A stretch of 64,000 bases of DNA from assembly GCF_027596085.1 (NCBI RefSeq), contig NW_026553451.1, positions 21,900 through 85,899 on the forward strand, read 5' to 3'. Each line of letters starts with the position of its first letter. Position 1 is the stretch's first letter. The stretch is from Anoplopoma fimbria. Lineage: Eukaryota; Chordata; Actinopteri; Perciformes; Anoplopomatidae. Below are positions 46,072 through 64,000 of the stretch, in pieces. The position numbers were made by a program, and so were the translations under genes. The notes below the pieces were generated by a model that did not search any database, was not told the DNA's origin, and saw nothing but the letters and a program-made list of their open reading frames with translations.

Positions 46072-49000
46072 ATGGACGTGGAGGAGCTCAGTTACAGCGT
46101 TTCTCTCGCGCCTGTTACTCTTGTCGTCCTCGTGCTGCTTTTGGGCTTCACACCTGTCGAAGGTAAGATCATTCAATATGTCAGTTCATTTGTTCTTCCC
46201 AAAGCAACATCATCCTGCTCTGTAACGACGTTCAGCCTCTCGTGAAAATCAATTCATCTTCCTTTTTGTTTCCTTAAAAAAAGAAATAAGTCATATTTAA
46301 GTCGACTCTTTTCATGTTGTTCTGATATTATGTGTAGTTTTTTTCCCCTGTCTCTTAAGATAACTGGTAACAATTTGAATTCTGATCATATCATCCATGC
46401 TTCTTCCAATAGGCTACATGTCAACGTGTCAATAACTGAAACAGGCTAATGCAAAAATAACACATGAAGTTTATTATAAACACCTCTGAATATAATGTAT
46501 AATGTAATATAACGTGCAACTCCACAACTAACTGTGACCTCAATGCTACAACATAGAATTTAATTAACTCCTCTATGACAGTGTCAACACAAATAACATT
46601 AAAGGCATCATAAAAGCATAATCTATGGATTTATTGGATTGTATTATATTGTTCAGGTAACTATTTTGACTTTTCTTTGATTTTTCTGAACCTTAGCTCA
46701 ATTTAAAAGGGATATAACTAAAGTTAATACACAATATACAGAGGTCATATAAATGATGAAAGCTGGTACAAAGATCAAGTGAAGGGGCAATTCCTTTCAT
46801 TATTAACTTATATGACCATTATTTTCATGATTAATTGTTTGATCTTGAAATTGCCTGTATCGTCCAACAAATCCGTCATAGAGCTGAAACGATTAGTAGA
46901 TTTAATCGATCTGCAAAATAAATGTTTAAATACTATTTTCATAATGGATTAATCGTTTGGGTCGTTTATAAAAAAACAAAAACTCATTGATTCTCTGGTT
47001 GCAGTTTCTCACATTGTTTTTCTTGCTGTTTTATCTAACAGTTAAATAAATATATTTGGGTTTTGGACTATTTTTCGGGCAAAACATGATATTTGAAGAC
47101 GTCACCTCTGACTCAAGTATTGATCGAATTACTGTGCAAGCTTGCCTTTTCAGCACCACTACTGCAAAGGTGTTGGTTCTGAGAACTTGGTAGGACTTCA
47201 TGTAAAGCTTCAGACACATCCTGAAAGTAAAAGTGGAGAAAAAGACCCCTGGAGATGTTTTGAGTCATCAACATACAGTGAACGAGACTGCAGACTTACA
47301 GTAGGTTTTGAATTCATCCTCCATTTTCTTTCTTTTTTTTGTAGGTCAATCTCAGGTGATCGGCTCTCTTCAGCCGATCGTGGTGTCTCCTGGCGATGAC
47401 GTCATCCTGCCTTGTCACGTGGAGCCGCCGCTCAGCGTGATGGGACTGACGGTGGAGTGGTCGAGGCCCGACCTTCAGCGGGACCCCAAAGATTGGCTGA
47501 GCCGGGTCGAGTATGTGCATCTTTACCGGGACAACCGAGAGGTGCCGGACATGAAGTTGTCCTCGTTTGTCAGGAGGACAACGCTGTTCCCAGACGGCCT
47601 GAGACAAGGCAACATATCGCTGAAGATCATGAATGTGACGCTTGCAGACGAGGGGAGATTTCAATGTTTCATCCCTAAATTAGAGGGCAGAGTACGGTCT
47701 GCATTTGTTCATCTTGTCGTTGGTGAGTTGATCTGTTTAAAATGTTGTTTATGATCCAGATTAGAGTAATATTTACTTTTTTAGTATAGTGTATATATAT
47801 ACTATAAAATAATAAATATGCTATATATAGTATATTTACGAATTACATTATCGAAGGTATAGCTACAAGAAATATCTAGACAACAACTTATAACGTTGCT
47901 GTTAGAAACCACTATTGTCTCCATTTAAATATTGTGATGTAAGTCAAGACAAATGTTCTGTTTTTCCAGAACCAAACTCTGCCAAAAACTGGACAACAGA
48001 GACGCCAATACAACCCCGAAGTCCCCAAACTCCTGATCTGAGGGGAGAGACGGATGCTAAAGGTGAGGAACAATTCTTGAAATACCAACTTTTAACCAGA
48101 AAAGTGTATGTTTCTTTATCTCTGTTTGGCAGAAAGGTGTCATGTATGAAGTTATAATAAGTTAGAAGACTTTTAATGGTTTGCAACACTCTGCATTTAC
48201 CTCTATTTATAGTACTTTTCATTGTTAGTGGCACCCTGTGGGCCCACCACCCGCAGGGATAGGCATTGGGGTCGGGTGCAATGTGAGCTGGGCGGCAGGC
48301 TGGGGCGGAAACCTGGGCGTGCTGACCCCCGGCATCACAGACTAGCTCTAGGGACGTGGAATGTCACCTCTCTGGCGGGGAAGGAACCGGAGCTGGTGCG
48401 GGAGGTGGAACGCTACCAGCTAGATATAGTTGGGCTCACCTCCACGCATAGCACCGGTTCTGGAACCAAACTCCTGGAGAGGGGCTGGACTTTTTCCTTT
48501 TCCGGAGTTGCCCAGGGTGAGAGGCGCCGGGCGGGTGTGGGGATACTCACAAGCCCCCGGCTGAGCGCCGCTGTTCTGGAGTTCTCCCCGGAGAACGAGA
48601 GGGTCGCCTCTCTGCGACTGGGAATCGCAGGAGGAAAGTCTCTGACTGTCGTTTGTGCCTATGCACCAAACGGCAGTTCGGAGTACGCGGCCTTCTTGGA
48701 GTCCTTGGGTGGTGTTCTGGAAAGGGCGCCGACTGGGGACTCCATAGTTCTTCTGGGAGACTTCAACGCTCACGTGGGTAACGACGGAGAAACCTGGAGG
48801 GGTGTGATTGGGAGGAACGGCCTGCCCGATCTGAACCCGAGTGGTGCTTTGTTGTTGGACTTCTGTGCTAGTCATGGACTGTCCATAACAAACACCATGT
48901 TTGAGCATAGGGAGGTTCATAAGTGTACTTGGTACCAGAACACCCTAGGCCAAAGGTCTATGATCGACTTTGTAGTTGTGTCATCAGACCTGCGGCCGTA

Positions 49001-52000
49001 TGTCTTGGACACTCGGGTGAAGAGAGGAGCAGAGCTGTCAACTGATCACCACCTGGTGGTGAGTTGGATCAGGTGGCGGGGGAGGCTGCCGGACAGACCC
49101 GGTAAACCAGAGCTGCCAACTCTCCCGTTTTTCCCGGGTTTCTCCCGTTTTCTGATCCATCTCCCGCCGCCCTCCCGTTTTGTCATTTCTCCCGGTTAAC
49201 TCCCGTATTTCACGATGTCCAAACTTATTTTATTTATAATCAAATCAAAATGTGTGTCGAATGTTCTAAAGTTGCCAGATCATGTATCAAACGCAAGCAT
49301 GAGAGGCAACGCAAGCGTCAGCCAATCAAATGCATTTGCAGCAAATACGACAGCACAGGCTGTAGCCAATCAGATCACGTCTATGGTCACTTCTCAAGAG
49401 CGCAGAGCTAAAAAAAAAAACATGGCGGAGCAAACTCCGTAAATGGTCGTATAAAAATGGCAGAAGCGGGTGTACCATCGAAGAAGATAAATAAGTTATT
49501 GTAATAGTTAGTTAATAAATAAGTGATTGTCAATGAATTCATTGTGAATACATACATAATGATACATAAAAAATACGTTTTTTGTTAATGAATACAGTTA
49601 TTGTGTATTTATTTATATACTGAAGACTACATGATGAATATGTTGTCTATAAATAGCTACTTATATGCACAACATCCCTTAAAACCAACATTTGTAACCA
49701 CCTCTGTCATCCATGCTCCCCACCACCGGCCCCGCCCCCGCCGCCGAAATCTCCCGGATTTTGCTAGTCAAATGTTGGCAGGTATGCGGTAAACCCAAAC
49801 GTGTAGTGAGGGTGAACTGGGAACATCTGGCTGAGGATCCTGTCCGCAAGGTCTTCAACTCCCACCTCCGGAACAATTTCTCATGCATCCCAGGGGAGGC
49901 TGGGGACATGGAATCCGAGTGGGCCATGTTCAGATCCTCCATTGTGGAAGCTGCTGCTAGGAGTTGTGGTCGGAAGGCGATCGGTGCCTGTCGTGGCGGC
50001 AATCCAAGAACCCGCTGGTGGACACCAGCGGTGAAGGAGGCCGTCAAGCTGAAGAAGGAGGCCTTTCGGGCTTGGTTGGCCGAGGGGTCTCCTGAATCAG
50101 CAGGCAGGTACCGGTTGGCCAGAAGGACTGCAGCTGCGGCGGTTGCTGAGGCAAAAACCCGGGTGTGGGAGGAGTTTGGCGAGGCCATGGAGAAGGACTT
50201 TCGAATGGCCTCAAGGAAGTTCTGGCAAACCGTGAGACGACTCAGAAAGGGGAAACAGGGCTTTTCTCAGGCTGTGCTCAGCAGGGGGGGAGAACTGCAG
50301 ACCCGGACTGGGGATATTGTCGAGCGGTGGAAAGAACACTTTGAGGAACTCCTGAACCCGACCAACACGTCCTCTGTGGAAGAGGCAGAGTCTGAAGACT
50401 CAGGGGAAGTCTTGTCCATATGCCTGGCGGAGGTCGTTGAGGTAGTTAAAAAGCTCTTCAGCGGCAAAGCGCCAGGAGTGGATGAGATTCGACCAGAGAT
50501 GCTAAAGGCTCTGGACATTGTTGGGCTGTCTTGGTTGACACGTCTCTTCACTGTCGCGTGGAAGTCGGGTACAGTGCCTGTGGAGTGGCAGACCGGGGTG
50601 GTGGTTCCCATTTTCAAAAAGGGGGACCGGAGAGTGTGCTCCAATTATAGGGGTATCACACTGCTCAGCCTCCCCGGGAAAGTTTACTCCAGGGTGCTGG
50701 AAAGGAGGCTCCGTCCGATTGTCGAACCTCAGATTCAGGAGGAGCAATGCGGATTCCGTCCTGGACGTGGAACAGCGGACCAACTCTTTACCCTTGCAGG
50801 TCTGTTGGAGGGTGCATGGGAGTTTGCTCATCCAGTCTACATGTGTTTTGTGGACTTGGAGAAGGCCTTCGACCGTGTCCCTCGGGGAGTCCTGTGGGGG
50901 GTACTGCGGGAATATGGGGTACCTGGTTCGTTACTACGAGCCATTCGGTCCTTGTATGACCAAAGTGAGAGCTGTGTCCGGATACTCGGCACAAAGTCGA
51001 GCTTGTTCCCAGTGCGTGTTGGCCTCCGCCAGGGCTGCCCATTGTCACCAATCCTGTTTGTGATTTTCATGGACAGGATTTCAAGGCGCAGCCGGGGGAG
51101 GAGAGTTTCTGGTTTGGGGACCTCAGAATCGCATCCCTGCTTTTTGCAGATGATGTGGTTCTGTTGGCTTCTTCAGAACGTGACCTTCAGCACGCACTGG
51201 GGCGGTTCACAGCCGAGTGTGAAGCGGTCGGGATGAGAGTCAGTACCTCCAAGTCTGAGGCCATGGTTCTCTTCCGGAAAACGGTGGATTGCACCCTCTG
51301 GGTTGGGAGTGAGTCACTGCCCCAAGCGAGGGAGTTCAAGTATCTCGGGATCTTATTCACGAGTGAGGGTAAAATGGAGCGGGAGATGGACAGGCGGTTC
51401 GGTGCAGCGTCAGCAGTGATGCGGGCGTTGTACCGGACCGTTTTGGTGAAGAAGGAGCTGAGCCGAAAGGCAAAGCTCTCGATTTACCAGTCCATCTACG
51501 TTCCAACCCTCACCTATGGTCATGAGCTTTGGGTAGTGACCGAAAGAATGAGATCGCGAATACAAGCGGCCGAAATGAGCTTCCTTCGTAGGGTGGCTGG
51601 GCTCAGCCTTAGAGATAGGGTGAGGAGCTCAGACATCCGGAGGGAGCTCGGAGTAGAGCCGCTGCTCCTTCGCGTCGAAAGGGGCCAGCTGAGGTGGCTC
51701 GGGCATCTGATCAGGATGCCTCCTGGACGCCTCCCTTTAGAGGTTTTCCAGGCACGTCCAACTGGTAAGAGGCCCCGGGGTAGACCCAGAACACGCTGGA
51801 GAGATTATATATCTCGTCTGGCCTGGGAACGCCTCGGGGTTCCCCAGGAGGAGCTGGAAAGTGTTGCTGGGGAGAAGGACGTCTGGAGGACCCTCCTTAG
51901 CTTGCTGCCCCGGATAAGCGGAAGGAAATGGATGGATGGATGGATTGTTAGTGGCGGAGTCACCATTCTTGCACTAGATTCAAATTGCCTTTAAACATAC

Positions 52001-54367
52001 AGGGGATTCAGAGGAAACAATGCATGTTTGTAATGTAGTGTAACTTTTATCTCATTGATATTTATTTCCCCACTGCTTCAAACAAAAAAGTGTTCAACTG
52101 ACAAAAAATTAAGCAGCTTTTATTGTGAAGTAGTCAAAGGAAACTTAACGTAAAACTGAAATCTAATGGATTATAAAATGAATGTGTCAGTGTTTTGAGG
52201 TTTTAATAAACATGACACCGGATCACATGCATGTAGCATCCAGCACTACCGTTAAGAACCTCGGAGTTATCTTTGATCAGGATCTGTCTTTTAACTCTTA
52301 TATAAAACAGATCTCAAGGACAGCCTTTTTTCATTTACGTAACATTGCGAAAATCAGGCAAATCCTGTCTCAAAGTGATGCAGAAAAACTAGTTCATGCA
52401 TTTGTTACCTCTAGACTAGATTACTGTAACTCCTTATTATCAGGCTGCTCTAATAGGTCTCTTAGATCTTTACAGTTGATCCAGAATGCTGCAGCACGTG
52501 TTCTAACAAAAACTAAGAAAAGAGATCATATTACTCCAGTATTAGCTTCTCTGCACTGGCTCCCTGTTAAATCAAGCATAGAATTTAAAATGATTTTACT
52601 TACCTACAAAGCTCTAACTGGCCAGGCACCGTCTTATCTTAAGGAACTTATAGTTCCATATTACCCAACTAGAGAGCTGCGCTCAATCAATGCAGGGTTA
52701 CTTGTGGTTCCTAGAGTATATAAAAGTAGGATGGGAGCCAGAGCCTTCAGTTATCAGGCTCCTCTTCTGTGGAACCAGGTTCCAGTTTCAGTCCGGGGGC
52801 AGACACACTCACCACTTTTAAGAGCAGGCTTAAGACCTTCCTTTTTGATAGCGCTTATAGTTAGGGCTGGTTCAGGTTCGCCTTGGTCCAGCCCCTAGAT
52901 ATGCTGCTATATGCCTAGACAGCCGGGGGACTACCTAGGATACACTGAGCTCCTCTCTCCTCTTCTCTCACTCCCTCTTTATGTATTAATCTCCTATTTA
53001 TGCACATTACTGATTTTGCTTCTTCTATAAATCGTGGCTGTACCTGGACCGTGGACGTGCATCCTGCTACGGCCCTGCTGACACCGACTGCTACCACCAT
53101 TATTATTACTAGTCACATTACTATTACTATCACCTGTACCATTAAGCATTTTAGCTTCACTTCCACCCTGAAGCCCTTTTGCTTTCTCGCTCTGCAGGTT
53201 TCCATGAATCGTTGTGGTACCTGGACCGTAGTTGTGCCTCCTGCTGTGAGCCGACTGACACCCACTGCTACTTCGATTATTATTATTAATCACATTACTA
53301 TCCCTATTTCATAATTATAATTCTACTATAATAATTGCTGCTGTTATTATAAGTAGTCTTATTATATGAATCATTTATGTCATATACATTGAATGTGTTG
53401 TAACTCTGTTATGCTGCTCATTCTGTACACATGACATCTATTGCATTCTGTCCATCCTGGGAGAAGGATCCCTCCTCTGTCGTTCTCCCATAGGTTTCTT
53501 CCTTTTTTCTCCCTGTTAAAGGGGTTTTTTAGGAGAGTTTTTCCTGTGCCGATGTGAGGGAAGGACAGAGGATGTCGCATGTGTACAGATTGTAAAGCCC
53601 TCTGAGGCAAATTTGTAATTTGTGATTCTGGGCTATACAAAATAAACTGAATTGAATGTGCTGTACGGTGGTGTAGTGGTTAGCACTGTCGCCTCACAGC
53701 AAGAGGGGCCCGGGTTCAATTCCCGGGCTGGACAACCTTCTGTGTGGAGTTTGCATGTTGTCAGCGTGGGTTCTCTCCGGGTTCTCCGGCTTCCTCCCAC
53801 AGTCCAAAGACATGCAGCTTAGGTTCATTGAAGACTCTAAATTGCCCGTAGGTGTGGATGTGAGTGTGAATGGTTGTTTGTCTCTATATGTCAGCCCTGT
53901 GATAGGCTGGAGACCTGTCCAGGGTGTACCCTGCCTTCGCCCATTGACAGCTGGGATCGGCTCCAGCACCCCCGCGACCCTTAACTGGATAAGCAGGTTA
54001 CGGAAAATGGATGGATGGATGGATGAATTGAATGTCGGGTGGTTGATATAATTCCAGTCACATTAGTTCTCATTTTCTTCTTTTGTTCGCTTGTTGTTGT
54101 CAGGTGGTTTGTCTAGTCGGAACAGACTCAGCCTAGTTGTTGTTTTCTGCGTCTTCCTCACGATCATGGGAGTTGGAGTCGCAACATATTTAACCAAGAA
54201 GTGCCAGGAAAAGCAAGTAAGTCAGATGCTTTAATTAAGTGGTGAAAAATACAAACAAAACAATTTCTTCCTGTATGTAAATAAGAGACAGTTATTGATG
54301 TTTTTTTATTTCCTTTTTTTCCTAGTTCCTCCAGCTTTTCAAGGAACCTACTGTCGAGGTGCTTTGA
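46072..54367 (+). CDS. MOG/butyrophilin-like V-set membrane protein
   Basis: Five exons: 46072..46162, 47345..47722, 47970..48062, 54104..54216, 54326..54367; 238 aa, phases consistent. Residues 1-30 hold the signal peptide ([16 protein letters not shown]). The single V-set domain (126 codons) has VILPCHVEP, a VEWSRPD tryptophan strand, [25 protein letters not shown], and ends HLVVG, the butyrophilin/MOG/B7 pattern. A 31-codon Pro/Thr-rich linker exon follows, then a membrane segment ([22 protein letters not shown]) and a tail of about 27 residues without obvious signalling motif, stop at 54365-54367. No C-type Ig domain and no B30.2 domain are present. The 6.0-kb intron 3 is filled with LINE, hAT and SINE insertions. 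The 3' UTR probably reaches AATAAA at about 55479. Likely a co-signalling surface molecule. Confidence 0.8.
48233..51943 (+). mobile_element. RTE-like LINE, 3.7 kb including a nested element
   Basis: Flanked by the 12-bp target duplication ATTGTTAGTGGC (48221-48232 and 51944-51955). The first part encodes an APE-type endonuclease ([20 protein letters not shown] ... GDFNAHVG ... [10 protein letters not shown]). Reverse transcriptase follows from about 49796 ([60 protein letters not shown]), with the active-site FADD in another frame because of a one-base indel near 51105. The C-terminal part ([33 protein letters not shown]) reaches 51943. The end carries GGATAAGCGGAAGGAAATGG plus ATGGATGGATGG. 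A 679-bp hAT-like element interrupts the linker between endonuclease and reverse transcriptase. Because of the indel and insertion it is not active. The clade call is tentative. Confidence 0.85.
49109..49787. mobile_element. Non-autonomous hAT-like element inside the LINE
   Basis: A 679-bp insertion bounded by exact 8-bp duplications GGTAAACC (49101-49108 and 49788-49795), the hAT hallmark. The ends share CTGCCAAC as an imperfect terminal inverted repeat (AGAGCTGCCAAC and GTTGGCAGGTATGCG). Internally it has repeated 'ctcccgttt' motifs near the left end and AT-rich middle; no transposase frame is present. Insertion plus duplication is 687 bp, a multiple of three, but it carries stops. Confidence 0.8.
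52182..53657 (+). mobile_element. LINE (L2-like) 3' fragment
   Basis: An open frame (52182-52898) encodes the C-terminal part of a non-LTR reverse transcriptase ([55 protein letters not shown]). The 3' UTR continues to about 53657 with 'ggatgtcgcatgtgtacaga' and 'gggctatacaaaataaactg'. It is 5'-truncated. Orientation is the same as the host gene. Confidence 0.8.
53658..54030 (+). mobile_element. tRNA-like SINE (family 1)
   Basis: Begins at 'ctgtacggtggtgtagtggt' with A-box-like TAGTGGTTAGCAC and B-box-like GGGTTCAATTCC, then the body and a 3' end GGATAAGCAGGTTACGGAAA plus ATGGATGGATGG. Same family as 20196-20470 and inserted immediately behind the LINE fragment. Confidence 0.8.
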
Positions 54368-55490
54368 TCAATGGAGCTTTGGTAGACGCTTACAGAGAGT
54401 AGAGCACGGCCCACTTATCACACCTTGGTGTTTCAAATTGGTTTGAGGATTCCAACCAGCAACCCCTCCAGCCACATGCGGAAACAATGGATCTGCAGGA
54501 GACAGGCCGACCACCACCAGAGCGTTAGAGCATCTGCTGCGTCCGGACTGAAACCGCATGGTGATACTTCTTACCGACAACTGAAACATCTCCTGCTCAA
54601 GAACAGTAGATTTAGTATGATGTTTTTCTTCAGAACTGATGGAAACTGAGTGTTCTTGTCCCAGATGCTCTACATCAGTTTCTGTCGAAACCTGTCCATA
54701 CTTCAGCGGGTACATCTGCATAAACTGCACGGTGGTTGAGTTTCTCGGTTTCTCCAACGATCCCATGGGTGATGAGTTTATGTTCCAGTTCTTGAACTGG
54801 GTTTCATGATGTTCGTGTAAGGAGAACATATATCTATATTTAGATATATTTTTTTAGACTTTCACATATTCAGTGACAAGGGAGCAGTGTGTAGGTTTGG
54901 TGTTAACATGAGTAAAGACATATCCACATCTACACCTATACTTTGTAATCAAATGAGCAGATATATTCTCTACCCACAACACCAACTCACACAGGTTAGA
55001 GGAAAATGTGAAGGCATAAAAACAATGTAGAACTTGTTGTATATGATGGTAAGTTCAAAGGCAGCTCCTATATCTGATATTTGTCAGGTCTACTTCATGT
55101 CATATTCATATTCACGTAAGACTATGTGCATGCATATTAAAATAATTAACACAAGAAATTGTATTCATATTGATTGATTTAACTTGCAGTATATATATTT
55201 GTGGGCTTTTGAAAATGCTGTCGTTAAAACTAAACAGCTGGTGACGACAAAGACACATAATCTAGATTTTTGATTTGTTGTTTTTTTCTTAAAATGCTGT
55301 TACTGTGCCAAGTTGCTGATTAAAGTTGTGAACCGTTAAAGGGAATTTTTTTTCTTGGCACATGGTGCTTTCTCATGGAGGAATGTTGTGTCTCTGTAAA
55401 TTATAGAGCACGGTCTAGACCTGGTCTTTATATAAAGTGTCTTGAGGTAACTTCTGTTACGATTTGACCCTATGTACAATAAATGTAATT
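54368..55490 (+). other. Probable 3' UTR of the V-set gene
   Basis: No other exon is apparent. The sequence runs from the stop codon to CAATAAATG at about 55478, a fitting polyadenylation signal about 1.1 kb downstream. Confidence 0.45.
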
Positions 55491-55916
55491 GAACATAAAC
55501 AAAAACAACAACAAAAAAATGGTCATACTGGGTGAAGCCACTCCAACATTTTATTTGATTTCATTTAAATTTACCTTTCATGATTTTTTTTATCTGAATT
55601 GGCTACTCTGGAACAGCAATACCACCATTGGATACTTCCTAAGGCCACAGTGGATTTTACATTATTTGAAAAGAAGACATAGGATTAGAGGTTTATTGTC
55701 AATTCACATACCATACAGACATATATTAATAGTAACAGTTAAGCCAAGATCTACACAGATCCAATCAAAAGCTTTGGTTGGATAAAATAGGATTAGCATT
55801 TATTGTTCTAGAGTTCTAGGGAAAACTATTAGTGATGAAATAAAGTGTTTAGGAAGGAACAGGAGAGATGAGACAATAATATCAAGAATTAGATTTGGAC
55901 ACACTGGACTAAACAG

Positions 55917-56300
55917 TACACTATTTTGCAACAGCATTCTTCATGGCACATCAACCAAAGTCCTAAATAAACTCCAACACATCCAGAACTCTGCTGCTCG
56001 TCTGCTCACCCACTCCCGCTCCCGTGATCACATCACCCCTGTTCTTCAGAAACTCCACTGGCTTCCCGTCCCTGCTCCATCACCACACTCCATCCTGTCA
56101 GCTCCTCCTCTGATGCCAACCTGCTATCTCTGCCAGTCAGGACCAAGCACCGGACATGGGGCGACAGAGCCTTCTCCACAGCTGCCCCCTCCCTCTGGAA
56201 CTCTCTCCCCAAACACATCCGAGACTGCAATGATCTTTCAATGTTCAAATCAGAAATCCAAACTCACCTCTTCAGAACTGCTTTTAATGTCTGACTAATG
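55917..56300 (+). mobile_element. LINE reverse-transcriptase C-terminal fragment
   Basis: Sequence 'ctccaacacatccagaactc ... ctccactggcttcccgtccc ... tctggaactctctccccaaa' is the typical 3' region of a fish LINE (QNSAARLLTH..., LHWLPV, LWNSLPKHI). It is decayed and internally deleted. Confidence 0.7.
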
Positions 56301-56360
56301 CTGTGTGTTTTAAGTTTTAAGTTTTTTTTAGTGTGATTTTATTAAGCTCTTAATGCTGTT

Positions 56361-56660
56361 AATGGCGTAGTGGAGAGCAAGGTAGTTCTCCAATCAGAAG
56401 GTCGGTCCAATCAGAAGGGTTCAATACCCGGCTTCCGCTGTCAATGTGTCCTTGGGCAAGACACTTAACCCCAAGTTGCTCCTGAAGGCTTGCCATCGGT
56501 GTGGACTGGATGTTGCATGAATGTTAGTTAGAGTCTGATGGTGGCACCTTGCATGGTAGCCTGTCATCAGTGTGTGAATGGGTGAATGATATGTAATATA
56601 CTACTGATTGTAAGTCGCTTTGGATAAAAGCGTCTGCTAAATGACTGTAATGTAATGAAT
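56361..56660 (+). mobile_element. tRNA-like SINE (family 3), second copy
   Basis: Close match to 21162-21471 from 'gcgtagtggagagcaaggta' to the GTCTGCTAAATGACTGTAATG tail, with a short duplication near 56395-56418 (ccaatcagaagg twice). (ATT)n follows at 56671-56700. The rest of 56701-56900 is AT-rich without a gene. Confidence 0.8.
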
Positions 56661-57146
56661 AAAATGTATTATTATTATTATTATTAATATTATTATTATT
56701 ACTACTATTTAATATAGGTAAACATAATGCAGGCTGATGTGATTACTGTGGGCAAGAAGAAACAGATGAGCATGTTATATATATAGATAGATATATATAA
56801 GATATAAGATAAGAGTACATTTATTATCCAGTAAATATTCTAACAAAAAACCTTTTATAATTAATATATTTTGAATATTGGAACACTGTGAGCCACACGC
56901 CATAGCGACAGGTGGCGGTAATGCGTCAAATCGTTGCAACAACAACAAACAAAAAAACACACGAAGAAGAAGAAGTGTAGTGACGTCACTTCCAGCGAGC
57001 AGGAAGGAAAAAAGAACCAAAACAAAAAAAACACGCGAAGTTCTGTAATGAAAACGAACCAAACAGCTAAACTAGCACCTGATTTAACCATGTGGAGCAC
57101 TCACGTCTGGCGGTGAACGAGCTACTGAACCGGCCCCGTCTGCACC

Positions 57147-63898
<6,752 letters not shown>

Positions 63899-64000
63899 TA
63901 AAACAGCTTTCTGTAAAACTTACCATCTGCACTATTTACCAACTCTGGAGAATCATTTCTTGTTGACACAGTCGAAGCAGATGATGTGCAACTTGTTTTT

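Noticed and set aside
50267..51070. Several minus-strand frames across the LINE
   Set aside because: Antisense shadows of the reverse-transcriptase coding sequence in GC-rich DNA.
53658..53740. tRNA gene at the A-box/B-box-like sequence
   Set aside because: The surrounding body and ATGG tail recur at 20196-20470, so it is a SINE; no full cloverleaf could be drawn.
54368..54829. 153-codon minus-strand frame downstream of the V-set gene
   Set aside because: It lies in the probable 3' UTR; no domain, start context or exon partner.

Overview
The window is vertebrate nuclear DNA from a ray-finned fish, most likely a percomorph teleost. This is inferred from split genes with GT-AG introns, teleost-style immune receptor genes, fish LINE/SINE families, a Tc1 transposon and abundant (CA)n/(GT)n arrays. 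No RNA gene, CRISPR array or bacterial-type operon was seen. Gene models were assembled by eye from reading frame, splice signals and intron phase; names rest on recalled family similarity, not on a search.

Layout. The left edge holds the 3' part of an ANKRD46-like gene (+), whose last visible exon is frameshifted and cut off by a repeat. Between and after its exons lie two tandem copies (-) of an unrecognised two-domain Ig-like membrane protein (about 2.0-3.8 kb and 8.6-10.1 kb), with retroviral and LINE debris and a promoter-only relic of a third copy. A small membrane-protein exon pair (-) follows at 11.9-12.3 kb, its signal peptide embedded in a 33-bp minisatellite. Then come a butyrophilin/B7-like gene (+, 14.3-20.0 kb), an Fc-receptor-like gene with a lysine in its membrane segment (+, 22.0-26.0 kb), an ENDOD1-like secreted nuclease (+, 30.7-32.4 kb) with a deleted second copy (34.4-35.4 kb), and a second Fc-receptor-like gene with two ITIM-like motifs on the opposite strand (-, 38.0-42.4 kb). 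A Tc1-like transposon inside a 3-kb near-perfect palindrome occupies 43.0-46.0 kb. A V-set-only MOG/butyrophilin-like gene (+, 46.1-54.4 kb) carries in one intron an RTE-like LINE (itself split by a hAT-like element), a second LINE fragment and a SINE. The right edge is a well-conserved TMEM185 gene (+, from 57.1 kb, continuing beyond the window).

Interpretation. Two conserved housekeeping-type genes (ANKRD46, TMEM185) bracket roughly 50 kb of fast-changing Ig-superfamily and nuclease genes. The two Fc-receptor-like genes look like an activating/inhibitory pair: same exon plan, same 31-bp first coding exon and same 264-bp first Ig exon, but opposite signalling ends. The strongest candidates for something undescribed are the two-domain Ig family, the start-codon minisatellite, the apparent intron gain inside the butyrophilin-like C domain, the ENDOD1 deletion chimera and the Tc1-centred palindrome.
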